Below are positions 16,966 to 25,383 of a stretch of 64,000 bases of DNA, piece after piece. Location: NCBI RefSeq assembly GCF_030411955.1, contig NZ_JASNRA010000002.1:248001-312000 (forward strand), read 5' to 3'. The position numbers and the translations under genes are program-made. Source of the DNA: Massilia sp. YIM B02443 (GTDB taxonomy: Bacteria; Pseudomonadota; Gammaproteobacteria; Burkholderiales; Burkholderiaceae_D). The notes beneath the pieces are model-generated. The model ran no database searches. It was not told the origin of the DNA and saw only the letters and a list, made by a program, of their open reading frames with translations. Numbering within the stretch: the stretch's first letter is position 1; the number at the start of each line of letters is the position of its first letter.

Positions 16966-19649
16966 GCGACGCTGCTGCGCACATTCAGCAGCAGCGTCCT
17001 GATCTCCGGCAGGCACGAGCCGCAATTGCCGCCCGCGCGCAGGCAGGCGGTGACGTCCTGCGTGGTCTTGAGCTCCTTGTCGCGGATCGCGGCGCAGATG
17101 GTATTGCGCCCGACGCCGAAGCAGGAGCACACGGTCGGCCCCGGATCGGCGCCCTGCGCTGGGGGATGCCCTGCCAGCAGCGTGGCGCGCTCGCGCGGGC
17201 CCAGCGTCTCTTGCGCGAACAGTCCGCCCAGCCAGGCGCGCGCCGGCAGGTCCGGCCGGCGCGCCACGAACAGGCAAGCCTGCAACCGTCCCTCCACCAG
17301 CAGCGCCGCGCGCAACATCCCTTCCGAGCGGTCCTGGTATTCGATCCAGTCGCTGTCCTCGTCCGCCCCCAGCAGTGCGCGCGCCGCTTCGAACGTCATC
17401 GGCTCGCGCCCGCCCAGCTCATAGCGCACGAAACCGCTGCCGCGCACCCGGGTCCAGTGCGCAACCCGTCCCATGTCCAGATCCTCGCGGCTCAACACGA
17501 AGCCGTACCAGGCCACGCCGAACGGCTCCACCCGCACCGGCGTGTGCTTGAATTCCGGCTCGCCCGAAACCGGGTCGACTTCAGGATTGACCAACGCGCC
17601 GACGCGCGCGTCCGACGCATTGGCGCCGTTCCAGTGGATCGGCACGAAGGCCGCGCCGCGCGCGATGCCGCCGCCGTGCGCCACGCGCGCCACCATCGCG
17701 CCCCAGCGCGACGTCACGCGCGCCAGCTCGCCCTCGCGCACACCGGCCAGCAGGGCGTCGTGCGGATGCAGGTCGACGAACGGTTCTGGCGCGTGGCCGG
17801 CCAGACGTGGCGACTTGCCGGTGCGCGTCATGGTGTGCCACTGGTCGCGCAGGCGGCCGGTGTTCAGGACCAGCGGATACTCGCCGCCGGGCGCGTGCGC
17901 GGGCAGGCGCGGCGCGCTGGCGATGAAGCGCGCCTTGCCGTCCGGGTGGGAGAAGCGGCCGTCGCCGAACAGGCGCGCTGTGCCTGCGCCCTGCGCCAGC
18001 ACCGGCCACTGCATCGGCGCCAGCGCATCGTAGGCGGCGCGGTCCATGCCGATCAGCGCATCGAGCCGGAACAGCCGATGACAATCGTCTTCTGCATTGC
18101 GCCAGGCCGACAGGCGCGCATGCTCGTCGAAGATCTCGTGCGCGCCCGTGTAGTCGAAGCCGGCATGGCCCATGCGCCCCGCCACGCCGCACAGCGCCTG
18201 CCAGTCGGCGCGCGCCTCGCCCGGCGCAGGCAGGAAGGCGCGCTGGCGCGAGATACGGCGCTCGGAATTGGTCACCGTGCCGTCCTTCTCGCCCCAGGCC
18301 AGCGCCGGCAGCAACACGTGCGCGTACGGCGCCAGGTCGGCGTGCGCGCTCACGTCGGACACCACCACCAGTTCGCAGGCGGCCAGCGCGCGCCGCACCT
18401 GGTCGGCGTCCGGCATGCTGACCACCGGATTGGTGGCCATGATCCACACCGCCTTCACCGTGCCCGCCTCGATCGCGCGGAACAGGTCGACCGCCTTCAG
18501 GCCCGGCTGGTCGGCCATGCGCGGCGCGCTCCAGAAGCTGCGCACGGCCTCGCGGTGACGCGGATTGTCGAGGTCCAGGTGGCTGGCCAGCATATTGGCC
18601 AGGCCGCCCACTTCGCGCCCGCCCATCGCGTTCGGCTGGCCGGTCAGCGAGAACGGGCCCATGCCCGGCTTGCCGATGCGGCCGGTCAGCAGGTGGCAGT
18701 TGATGATGGCGTTGACCTTGTCGGTGCCGCTGGTGGACTGGTTCACGCCCATCGAGAACGCGGTGACGATTTTTTCGGTGCGCGCGAACAGGTCATAGAA
18801 TGCGCGCATCTGGCCGGGGTCGACGCCGCAGGCGCGCGCTACTTCATCGACGTCGCCGCCGGCACGGGCACCCTCCAGCGCCGCGTCGAACCCATTCGTG
18901 TGGGCGTCGATGAAGGCGCGATCCGCAACGCCGGCATCGGCCAGGTAAGCCAGCAGCCCGTTGAACAGGCGCACGTCGCTGCCGGGTTTCAACGGCAGGT
19001 GCAGGTCGGCCAGTTCGCAGGTCGCGGTGCGGCGCGGGTCGAGCACCACGATGCGCAGCTCGGGCCGCGCCTCCTTGGCTTTGGCGATACGCTGGAACAG
19101 CGTCGGATGGCACCAGGCCGCGTTCGAGCCGACCAGCACGATCGCATCGGCCAGCTCGAAGTCTTCGTAGCAGCCCGGCACCACGTCTTCGCCGAAGGCG
19201 CGCTTGTGGCCGGCCACGGCGGACGACATGCACAGGCGCGAATTGGTGTCGATGTTGGCGCTGCCGACGTAGCCCTTCATGAACTTGTTGGCGACGTAGT
19301 AGTCCTCGGTCAGGATCTGGCCCGAGACGTACAGCGCCACCGCGTCCGGCCCATGTTCGGCGATGATGCGCGCGAAGCCGGCGGCCACCGTGTCCAGCGC
19401 CTCATCCCAGCCGGCGCGTTCCAAAGCACCGTCGCGGCGCAGCTGCGGATATAGCAGGCGTCCGTCCAGGCTGAGCGTCTCGCCCAGGGCAGAACCCTTG
19501 ACGCACAGGCGCCCCGCATTGGCCGCGTGCTCGCCATCGCCTTCGATCAGCGCGCCGCCGCCCTCCAACGGCGTGGCCTTGACGCCGCAGCCGACGCCGC
19601 AATAGGGACAGGTGGTGCGGACCGCTTGCGGGATGATCGGCATGAACAT
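16959..19649 (-). CDS. nasA: Assimilatory nitrate reductase catalytic subunit with C-terminal BFD-like domain
   Basis: The 896-residue molybdopterin oxidoreductase starts with C-P-Y-C-G-V-G-C-G-V, the N-terminal [4Fe-4S] site. The bis-MGD-binding region includes G-S-N-A-A-W-C-H-P and S-M-G-V-N-Q-S, and a molydopterin dinucleotide-binding domain spans about 575-690. The last 60 residues form a BFD-like [2Fe-2S] domain with C-S-C-F-G-V-G and C-G-S-C-L-P. This is the cytosolic NasA type, reducing nitrate to nitrite in assimilation. No Tat signal is present. It is the last gene of the narK-nirBD operon. ATGs at 19649 and 19643 are both possible starts. Confidence 0.92.
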   Translation of the reverse strand: MFMPIIPQAVRTTCPYCGVGCGVKATPLEGGGALIEGDGEHAANAGRLCVKGSALGETLSLDGRLLYPQLRRDGALERAGWDEALDTVAAGFARIIAEHGPDAVALYVSGQILTEDYYVANKFMKGYVGSANIDTNSRLCMSSAVAGHKRAFGEDVVPGCYEDFELADAIVLVGSNAAWCHPTLFQRIAKAKEARPELRIVVLDPRRTATCELADLHLPLKPGSDVRLFNGLLAYLADAGVADRAFIDAHTNGFDAALEGARAGGDVDEVARACGVDPGQMRAFYDLFARTEKIVTAFSMGVNQSTSGTDKVNAIINCHLLTGRIGKPGMGPFSLTGQPNAMGGREVGGLANMLASHLDLDNPRHREAVRSFWSAPRMADQPGLKAVDLFRAIEAGTVKAVWIMATNPVVSMPDADQVRRALAACELVVVSDVSAHADLAPYAHVLLPALAWGEKDGTVTNSERRISRQRAFLPAPGEARADWQALCGVAGRMGHAGFDYTGAHEIFDEHARLSAWRNAEDDCHRLFRLDALIGMDRAAYDALAPMQWPVLAQGAGTARLFGDGRFSHPDGKARFIASAPRLPAHAPGGEYPLVLNTGRLRDQWHTMTRTGKSPRLAGHAPEPFVDLHPHDALLAGVREGELARVTSRWGAMVARVAHGGGIARGAAFVPIHWNGANASDARVGALVNPEVDPVSGEPEFKHTPVRVEPFGVAWYGFVLSREDLDMGRVAHWTRVRGSGFVRYELGGREPMTFEAARALLGADEDSDWIEYQDRSEGMLRAALLVEGRLQACLFVARRPDLPARAWLGGLFAQETLGPRERATLLAGHPPAQGADPGPTVCSCFGVGRNTICAAIRDKELKTTQDVTACLRAGGNCGSCLPEIRTLLLNVRSSVAA

Positions 19650-19665
19650 GGGGCGTCTTCTTTCT

Positions 19666-20895
19666 TCAGGCGGCCTGCGCCTCGCATAGCGCGGGACCGA
19701 ACAACAATCGATCGCGCAGCGCCGAGACGTCGGCGCCGCGCTGAATCAGGTCGAAATACCAGGGGCCGTCAGCGACGTCGCCGTACAGCACCGCACCGGT
19801 CAGGCGCGCACCGTCCAGCACCAGCCGCTTGTAGACGCCGGCACGGCGGTCGCGCAGCACCAGGTCTTCAGTGCCGGGGCCACCGACGATGTCGCCGGCC
19901 GAGTACAGGTCGATGCCGGTGACTTTCAGCTTGGTGGCGGTGGCCTGCTGCACGTAGCGGCGGTGGCCGCAGCCGGCCAGGTGGGCGGCGCACACGCGTG
20001 CCTGGTCCCAGATCGGCGCCACCAGGCCGAAGGTGGCCTTGCGGTGCTGCACGCACTCGCCCACCGCGTACACGCGCGGGTCGTAGCTTTGCAGGGTGTC
20101 GTCGACCACGATGGCGCGCTCGACGTGCAGGCCGCAGTCGCGCGCCAGCGCCACGTTGGGGCGCACGCCGGCCGCCATCACGATCAGCTCGGCCGGCAGC
20201 TCGTCGCCGTTGGTGAAGCGCACGCCGGTGACTTCATCTTCGCCAAGGATGGCGGCGGTCTGCACGCCCAACAGGATGCGCAGGCCACGATGTTCGAGCG
20301 CGGCTTTCAGCAGCAGCGAAGCGTCGCCGTCGAGCTGCTGGTTGAGCAGGCTGCCGGTCAGGTGCACCACCGTGACGTCCATGCCGCGCTTGAGCAGGCC
20401 GTTGGCCGCCTCCAGTCCCAGCAGGCCGCCGCCGATCACCACCGCGCGTCCGCCGCGTTGCGCGGCCGCCAGCATGATGTCGACGTCATCCAGGTCGCGA
20501 AAACCCACCACGCCCGGCAGCTGCGCGCCCGGCACCGGCACGATGAAGGGTTGCGAGCCGGTCGCCAGCAGCAGGCGGTCGTAGGCGACTTCGCGCCCCG
20601 AGCGTGCACGCACGACGCGGCGGCGGCGGTCGATCGCCACGACCGGGTCGCCCGCATAGAGCGTGATGCCGTGCTGTTCATACCAGCTGCGCGGATGCAG
20701 CACGATCTCGTCCGCCGTCTTTTCTCCGGCCAGCACCGGCGACAGCAGGATGCGGTTGTAGTTGACGCGCGGCTCGGCGCCGAACACGGTGATGTCGTAC
20801 ATGTCCGCGTCCAGCGCCAGCAGTTCTTCGACCGTGCGCATGCCGGCCATGCCGTTGCCGACCACCACCAGGGAAGGCTTCAGGCCGCGACCCAT
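19666..20895 (-). CDS. FAD/NAD(P) oxidoreductase, probable electron donor to nitrate reductase
   Basis: The 409-residue pyridine-nucleotide-disulphide oxidoreductase has V-V-V-G-N-G-M-A-G (FAD-binding Rossmann), V-I-G-G-G-L-L-G-L-E-A-A (NAD-binding) and Y-A-V-G-E-C. It closely matches the N-terminal reductase half of NirB but stands alone, as in NasB-type subunits that feed electrons to NasA. The ATG at 20895 gives the canonical N-terminus; 16 nt overlap nirD, and the nasA start follows after 16 nt. The NasB-like role rests on family and position. Confidence 0.87.
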   Translation of the reverse strand: MGRGLKPSLVVVGNGMAGMRTVEELLALDADMYDITVFGAEPRVNYNRILLSPVLAGEKTADEIVLHPRSWYEQHGITLYAGDPVVAIDRRRRVVRARSGREVAYDRLLLATGSQPFIVPVPGAQLPGVVGFRDLDDVDIMLAAAQRGGRAVVIGGGLLGLEAANGLLKRGMDVTVVHLTGSLLNQQLDGDASLLLKAALEHRGLRILLGVQTAAILGEDEVTGVRFTNGDELPAELIVMAAGVRPNVALARDCGLHVERAIVVDDTLQSYDPRVYAVGECVQHRKATFGLVAPIWDQARVCAAHLAGCGHRRYVQQATATKLKVTGIDLYSAGDIVGGPGTEDLVLRDRRAGVYKRLVLDGARLTGAVLYGDVADGPWYFDLIQRGADVSALRDRLLFGPALCEAQAA

Positions 20896-21227
20896 ACCCT
20901 GCCCCCGTCGATGCGCGCCGGATAGCTGGCCACCGAGTGCGCCGGCGCTTCCAGGCATTCGCCGCTCTGCAGGTCGAAGTGCTGCTTGTAGATCGGCGAC
21001 GCCACCACGATGCGCTCGCCGATGCTGCCGACCAGGCCGCGCGACAGCACGGCCGCGTCCGAGATCGGGTCATAATTGTCGATCGCGAACACGCGCGGCG
21101 CGGCGTCGCCGACGCGGAACACGGCCACCTGGCGGCCGTTCAGCAAGGCGCAGACGCCGGTGTCGGGCACGATCTCGTCCAGGCTGCAGACGGCGGTCCA
21201 GTTGTCGAGTTGAAGATCACGGTGCAT
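20880..21227 (-). CDS. nirD: Nitrite reductase (NADH) small subunit
   Basis: The 115-residue protein has a Rieske-like fold pattern (R-V-F-A-I-D-N-Y-D-P, then Y-K-Q-H-F-D-L) but lacks the C-x-H and C-x-x-H cluster ligands, as is usual for NirD. It partners NirB in the cytosolic NADH-dependent reduction of nitrite to ammonium. It begins 16 nt after the nirB stop and overlaps the downstream FAD oxidoreductase. Confidence 0.93.
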   Translation of the reverse strand: MHRDLQLDNWTAVCSLDEIVPDTGVCALLNGRQVAVFRVGDAAPRVFAIDNYDPISDAAVLSRGLVGSIGERIVVASPIYKQHFDLQSGECLEAPAHSVASYPARIDGGRVWVAA

Positions 21228-21243
21228 GTCGTTCTCCTGAGAT

Positions 21244-23769
21244 TTAGGCGGCGCTGGCGATGGAGATCACGCGGCGGCGTTCTTCGCCCGTGGCCGGACG
21301 CACCTGTCCGCGCTCGGGCACGAACACCACGTTGCTGTCGCCCTCCGCGCTGTTGACGAAATGGCGGAAGCGGCGCCGCACTTCCGGATTGGTAACGGCT
21401 TCCTTCCACTCGCAGGCGTAGGTGTCGACCACGTGCTGCATCTGCGCCTCGAGTTCGTGCGCGATGCCCAGGCTGTCGTCGACCACCACCGCCTTCAGGT
21501 AGTCCAGGCCACCTTCAAGGTTCTCGCGCCAGGTGCTGGTGCGCTGCAGGCGTTCGGCGGTGCGCACGTAGAACATCAGGAAGCGGTCGGTGAGGCGCAC
21601 CACTTCTTCCTCGGTGAGATTGGAGGCGATGAGTTCTGCGTGACGCGGCTTCATGCCGCCGTTGCCGCACACGTACAGATTCCAGCCCTTGTCGGTGGCG
21701 ATCAGGCCGACGTCCTTGCCCTGCGCCTCGGCGCATTCGCGGGTGCATCCTGAGACGCCGAACTTGATCTTGTGCGGCGCGCGCAAGCCCTTGTAGCGGT
21801 TCTCCAGGGCGATGGCAAAGCCCACGCTGTCGCCCACGCCGAAGCGGCACCAGGTCGAGCCGACGCAGGATTTCACCGTGCGTAGCGACTTGCCGTAGGC
21901 GTGGCCGGACTCGAAGCCGGCGGCAATCAGCTCTTCCCAGATGCTTGGCAGCTGCTCGACGCGGGCGCCGAACAGGTCGACCCGCTGGCCGCCCGTGATC
22001 TTGGTGTACAGGCCGTATTTCTTGGCCACCATGCCGACCGCGATCAGGCCGTCGGCCGTGACTTCGCCGCCCGGCATGCGCGGCACCACGGAATAGGTGC
22101 CGTCCTTCTGGATGTTGCCGAGGAAGTAGTCGTTCGAATCCTGCAGGCTGGCGTGCTTCGGTTTCAACACGAAGTCGTTCCATACCGAAGCCAGGATGTT
22201 GGCAGCGGTCGGCTTGCAGATATCGCAGCCCAAACCTTTGCCGTGGCGCGCCAGCAGTTCGCCGAAGTCCTTGATGCCTCCAACGCGCACCAGGTGGTAC
22301 AGCTCCTGGCGCGAGTACGCGAAATGTTCGCACAGGTGGTTGTTGACCGCCACGCCCAGCTTCTTCAGTTCCGCGTTGAGCACCTGGGTTACCAGCGGCA
22401 CGCAGCCGCCGCAGGCGGTGCCGGCCGTGGTGCAGCTTTTCAGTGCGGCGACGGTGGTAGCGCCGCCGGCCACCGCTTCGCACAGCGCGCCTTTGCTAAT
22501 GTCGTTGCACGAGCAGACCTGGGCCGTCGCCGGCAGCTTGTCGACACCAATGGCAGGCCGCGCCGTGCCGGTCTCCGGCAGGATCAGGTATTCCGGCGCT
22601 TCCGGCAGCTCGATCCGGTTCAGCATCGTCTGCAGCAGCGTGCCGTAGGCCGCCGCGTCGCCCACCAGCACGCCGCCCAGCAGGTACTTGCCGCAGCTGG
22701 AGACCACGATTTTGCGGTAGGTTTGACGACGTTCATCAAGGAACTGATAGCTGCGGCTGCCCGGCGTGACGCCATGAGCGTCGCCGATGCTGGCCACGTC
22801 CACGCCCATCAGTTTCAACTTGGTGCTCATGTCGGCGCCCGCGAAGCTTCCTTCCGCGCCCAGCATGTGGCGGGCGGCGGTACGCGCCATGTCGTAGCCC
22901 GGCGCGACCAGGCCAAACAACTGGCCATTCCACAGGGCGCATTCACCAATCGCGTAAATAAGAGGGTCCGACGTCAGGCAGCGCTCGTCGATGGCGATGC
23001 CCCCGCGCGCACCGATCTGCAGAGCGCAAGCGCGCGCCAGTTCGTCGCGCGGGCGGATGCCGGCCGAGAACACGATCATGTCGGTGTCCAGGTGGCTGCC
23101 GTCGGCGAACTGCATGCGGTGCGTGCCGCCCTCGCCATCGACGATGGCCAGGGTGTTCTTCCCGGTGTGCACGCCGACGCCCAGTTCCTCGATGCGGGTG
23201 CGCAGCACGCGCGCGCCAAGGTCGTCGACCTGCACCGCCATCAGGCGCGGCGCGAACTCCACCACGTGCGCGTCCAGGCCCAGGTCGCGCAGCGCCTTGG
23301 CGCATTCCAGCCCGAGCAGGCCGCCGCCGATCACGACGCCGGTACGCGCGCGCGCTCCACACTCCCGCATCGCTTCCAGGTCTTCGATGGTGCGGTACAC
23401 GAAGCAGTCCTTGCGATCCGCGCCCGGCACCGGCGGCACGAACGGGTAGGAGCCGGTGGCCAGCACCAGGCGATCGTAAGCGACAGACGAGCCGTCCGCC
23501 AGCGTCACGCTGCGCGCCGCACGGTCGATCGCCACCACCTTGCTGCTCAGGCGCAGCACCAGGTCCTCGCGCTCGAAGAATCCGGGCGTCACCAGCGACA
23601 GGTCGTCGGCGCTCTTCCCGGCGAAGAATTCGGACAGGTGCACGCGGTCGTAGGCCGGGCGCGGTTCCTCGCCCAGCACCGTCACGCGCAGGTCGCTACG
23701 GCCGCTGGCGGCCAGGGTTTCGACGAATTTGTGGCCCACCATGCCGTGGCCGATGACGACGATATGCAT
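21244..23769 (-). CDS. nirB: Nitrite reductase (NADH) large subunit
   Basis: The 841-residue enzyme contains an FAD/NAD oxidoreductase domain (about 1-300; V-I-G-H-G-M-V-G and V-I-G-G-G-L-L-G-L-E). A BFD [2Fe-2S] domain follows (about 415-470; C-S-C-N-D ... C-G-G-C). The C-terminal sirohaem/[4Fe-4S] half binds through C-V-G-S-T-W-C and G-C-T-R-E-C. It reduces nitrite to ammonium with NirD. The frame is open through the upstream narK gene, but AAGGAG placed eight bases before the ATG at 23769 fixes the start; an ATG at 23790 overlapping the narK stop is the alternative. Confidence 0.95.
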   Translation of the reverse strand: MHIVVIGHGMVGHKFVETLAASGRSDLRVTVLGEEPRPAYDRVHLSEFFAGKSADDLSLVTPGFFEREDLVLRLSSKVVAIDRAARSVTLADGSSVAYDRLVLATGSYPFVPPVPGADRKDCFVYRTIEDLEAMRECGARARTGVVIGGGLLGLECAKALRDLGLDAHVVEFAPRLMAVQVDDLGARVLRTRIEELGVGVHTGKNTLAIVDGEGGTHRMQFADGSHLDTDMIVFSAGIRPRDELARACALQIGARGGIAIDERCLTSDPLIYAIGECALWNGQLFGLVAPGYDMARTAARHMLGAEGSFAGADMSTKLKLMGVDVASIGDAHGVTPGSRSYQFLDERRQTYRKIVVSSCGKYLLGGVLVGDAAAYGTLLQTMLNRIELPEAPEYLILPETGTARPAIGVDKLPATAQVCSCNDISKGALCEAVAGGATTVAALKSCTTAGTACGGCVPLVTQVLNAELKKLGVAVNNHLCEHFAYSRQELYHLVRVGGIKDFGELLARHGKGLGCDICKPTAANILASVWNDFVLKPKHASLQDSNDYFLGNIQKDGTYSVVPRMPGGEVTADGLIAVGMVAKKYGLYTKITGGQRVDLFGARVEQLPSIWEELIAAGFESGHAYGKSLRTVKSCVGSTWCRFGVGDSVGFAIALENRYKGLRAPHKIKFGVSGCTRECAEAQGKDVGLIATDKGWNLYVCGNGGMKPRHAELIASNLTEEEVVRLTDRFLMFYVRTAERLQRTSTWRENLEGGLDYLKAVVVDDSLGIAHELEAQMQHVVDTYACEWKEAVTNPEVRRRFRHFVNSAEGDSNVVFVPERGQVRPATGEERRRVISIASAA

Positions 23770-23786
23770 TTCGCTGCTCCTTGTGT

Positions 23787-25079
23787 TCATGCCGCGGCCG
23801 GGGCGCCGATGGCCGCCTTGCTGCCGAAACGCGCCGCCACCGCGCACAGGCTGGCCACCAGCACCAGGCCGCCCAGGATGGACAGCGTCTGCTTGATGTC
23901 GCCGGTGCCCTTCATCAGGAAGCCGGCCGCCACCGCGCCGACGTTGCCGCCGGCGCCGACGATGCCGGCCACGCCGCCCAGCGCCTTGGGCGCCACGAAC
24001 GGCACCAGCGCATAGGTGGCGCCGCAGGCCATGTGGGTGAACAGGCCGAACACCAGCATCGCGATCACGGCGAACGCCACGCCATCGGCCCCGGCGAACC
24101 ACAGCAGGCCGAGGCCCTCGCCGATCATCAGCACGAACAGCACGGTGACGCGGCGATTCAGGTCGCCGTTGGCGGCGGCGCGGTCCGACAGCCAGCCACC
24201 CAGGGCGCGCGCGAACAGCGCCAGCAGGCCGAAGCTGCCGGCCGCCATGCCGGCCTGCGCCAGCGACAGGTCGAAGTGCTCGACGTAGTACACGGCGGCG
24301 ATGTTGTGGATGAAGATCTCGATGCCGAAGCAGGCGCCGTAGGTGACGAACAGCAGCCAGGCGCGGTGGTTGCGGCAGCCCTCGACGAAGCTGGCCCAGC
24401 CCCCCTTGCTGCCGCCCTCCGGCATCTGGCCTTTTTTGCGCAGCTCGTCGTAGTTGCCGGCCGGGCAGTCCTGCGTATAGCGCCAGTAGAAGAACGCCAT
24501 CACGATCATCATCACGCCCGGCACCACCAGCGCCACGCGCCAGCTCATGGCCTGGCTCACGCCCAGCATCACCACGGCGGTGAGCAGCAGCGGCATGATC
24601 GCCTGCGCCGCGCCGCCGCCGGCGTTGCCCCAGCCGGCGGCGGCCGCGTTGGCGGTGCCCACCACCTTGGGTCCGAACATGACCGAGGTGTGGTACTGGG
24701 TGATCACGAAGCTGGCGCCGACCGCGCCGATGCCGAGGCGCGCCAGCAGGAAGGTTTCGTAGCTCTGCGCCATCGCCACACCCAGCACCGGGATCGATCC
24801 GAGCAGGAGCAAACCGGTGTAGGTCTTGCGCGGCCCGTAGCGGTCGCACAGCGGCCCCACCAGCAGCCGCACGAAGATGGTGATCGCCACCGCCGCGATG
24901 TTGATGTTGGCGATCTGCTCCACGCTCAGGCCGAACTCGCCCTTGATGACCGGCATCAGGGGCGCGCAGGCGAACCAGGCGAAGAAACAGATGAAGAAGG
25001 CCACCCAGGTCAGGTGGAAGGCGCGCATCGGTGCGCCCGTGAACGAGAAGAGCTTGATGCTGTCCGCTTTGCCGGCCAT
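23787..25079 (-). CDS. narK: NarK/NasA-type nitrate/nitrite transporter (MFS)
   Basis: The 430-residue major facilitator protein has about twelve membrane helices. Early motifs F-F-x-C-F-F-A-W-F and G-P-L-C-D-R-Y-G-P-R-K fit the nitrate/nitrite porter family, as do two glycine-rich signature helices (A-A-A-A-G-W-G-N-A-G-G-G and G-A-G-G-N-V-G-A). It imports nitrate for assimilation by the genes downstream. The start at 25079 has AAAGGAAA upstream. It is the first gene of the operon, about 45 nt behind an attenuator-type leader, so its expression is probably controlled by NasT antitermination. Confidence 0.93.
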   Translation of the reverse strand: MAGKADSIKLFSFTGAPMRAFHLTWVAFFICFFAWFACAPLMPVIKGEFGLSVEQIANINIAAVAITIFVRLLVGPLCDRYGPRKTYTGLLLLGSIPVLGVAMAQSYETFLLARLGIGAVGASFVITQYHTSVMFGPKVVGTANAAAAGWGNAGGGAAQAIMPLLLTAVVMLGVSQAMSWRVALVVPGVMMIVMAFFYWRYTQDCPAGNYDELRKKGQMPEGGSKGGWASFVEGCRNHRAWLLFVTYGACFGIEIFIHNIAAVYYVEHFDLSLAQAGMAAGSFGLLALFARALGGWLSDRAAANGDLNRRVTVLFVLMIGEGLGLLWFAGADGVAFAVIAMLVFGLFTHMACGATYALVPFVAPKALGGVAGIVGAGGNVGAVAAGFLMKGTGDIKQTLSILGGLVLVASLCAVAARFGSKAAIGAPAAA

Positions 25080-25123
25080 GTCGTTTCCTTTGAAGGATGC
25101 ACGTAAATAAGCACTGCACGTCG

Positions 25124-25180
25124 AAAACAAAAAGGCGTCCGCGCTCCTGCCGTAAGAAGCAGAGAGCTGCGGACGCCTTT
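25124..25180 (-). terminator. Conditional intrinsic terminator (attenuator) in the narK leader
   Basis: On the minus strand a perfect 12-bp stem AAAGGCGTCCGC/GCGGACGCCTTT (25180-25169 with 25142-25131) is followed by TTGTTTT. It lies 45 nt before the narK start and about 60 nt after the predicted sigma-54 start site. The 5' arm of this stem is also the loop and 3' stem of the upstream hexaloop hairpin, so the two structures cannot form together. Confidence 0.88.
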
Positions 25181-25209
25181 GTCCTGTGCCGGCCCCTCGT
25201 TAGGCCGGC
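25171..25209 (-). promoter_or_regulatory. ANTAR-type antiterminator RNA with two A-x-x-G hexaloop hairpins
   Basis: P1 (25188-25209): stem GCCGGCC/GGCCGGC; if the U-G pair closes, the hexaloop is AACGAG. After a 3-nt linker (ACA), P2 (25171-25184) has stem GGAC/GTCC with hexaloop AAAGGC. Both loops have A at position 1 and G at position 4, the recognition pattern of ANTAR-domain antiterminators such as NasR and NasT. P2 uses the bases that form the 5' arm of the terminator, so ANTAR binding would block termination and allow narK-nirBD-nasA transcription. A nasT-like gene lies 1.4 kb upstream. Confidence 0.85.
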
Positions 25210-25251
25210 GCTGAATTGAAGAGGATCGCCGTTGATCCTGTCAGGAATAAG

Positions 25252-25267
25252 TGCAAGAGCCGTGCCA
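25252..25267 (-). promoter_or_regulatory. Sigma-54 (RpoN) promoter of the nitrate assimilation operon
   Basis: The minus strand reads TGGCACGGCTCTTGCA, a full match to the -24/-12 consensus with GG-N10-GC spacing. The predicted transcription start is near 25240, which gives a leader of about 160 nt containing the antiterminator and terminator hairpins before narK. Nitrogen-limitation control through NtrC/RpoN is thus expected in addition to nitrate control. Confidence 0.85.
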
Positions 25268-25309
25268 GCGAACGGTTACTGGGACCGTACTGGCAACGCA
25301 CGGCCGGCA

Positions 25310-25346
25310 TGCTGCATCGCGGTGCACCATTCCCCAGAATGATGCA
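25310..25346. promoter_or_regulatory. Candidate NtrC upstream activator dyads
   Basis: Two overlapping imperfect dyads lie 45-80 bases upstream of the -24 element. TGCTGCATCGCGGTGCA (25310-25326) resembles the NtrC consensus TGCACC-N5-GGTGCA with one degenerate half. TGCACCATTC-N4-GAATGATGCA (25323-25346) is a nearly perfect 10-bp inverted repeat. Position and half-sites fit an RpoN activator, but which protein binds is inferred. Confidence 0.45.
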
Positions 25347-25383
25347 CGCGCGCGCACCGGTTCAAGATCCGGGCGCGCCCGGG

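Noticed and set aside
21244-25119. Apparent 1291-codon NarK-NirB fusion
   Set aside because: The N-terminal part is an out-of-frame reading of narK. NirB has its own AAGGAG and ATG at 23769.
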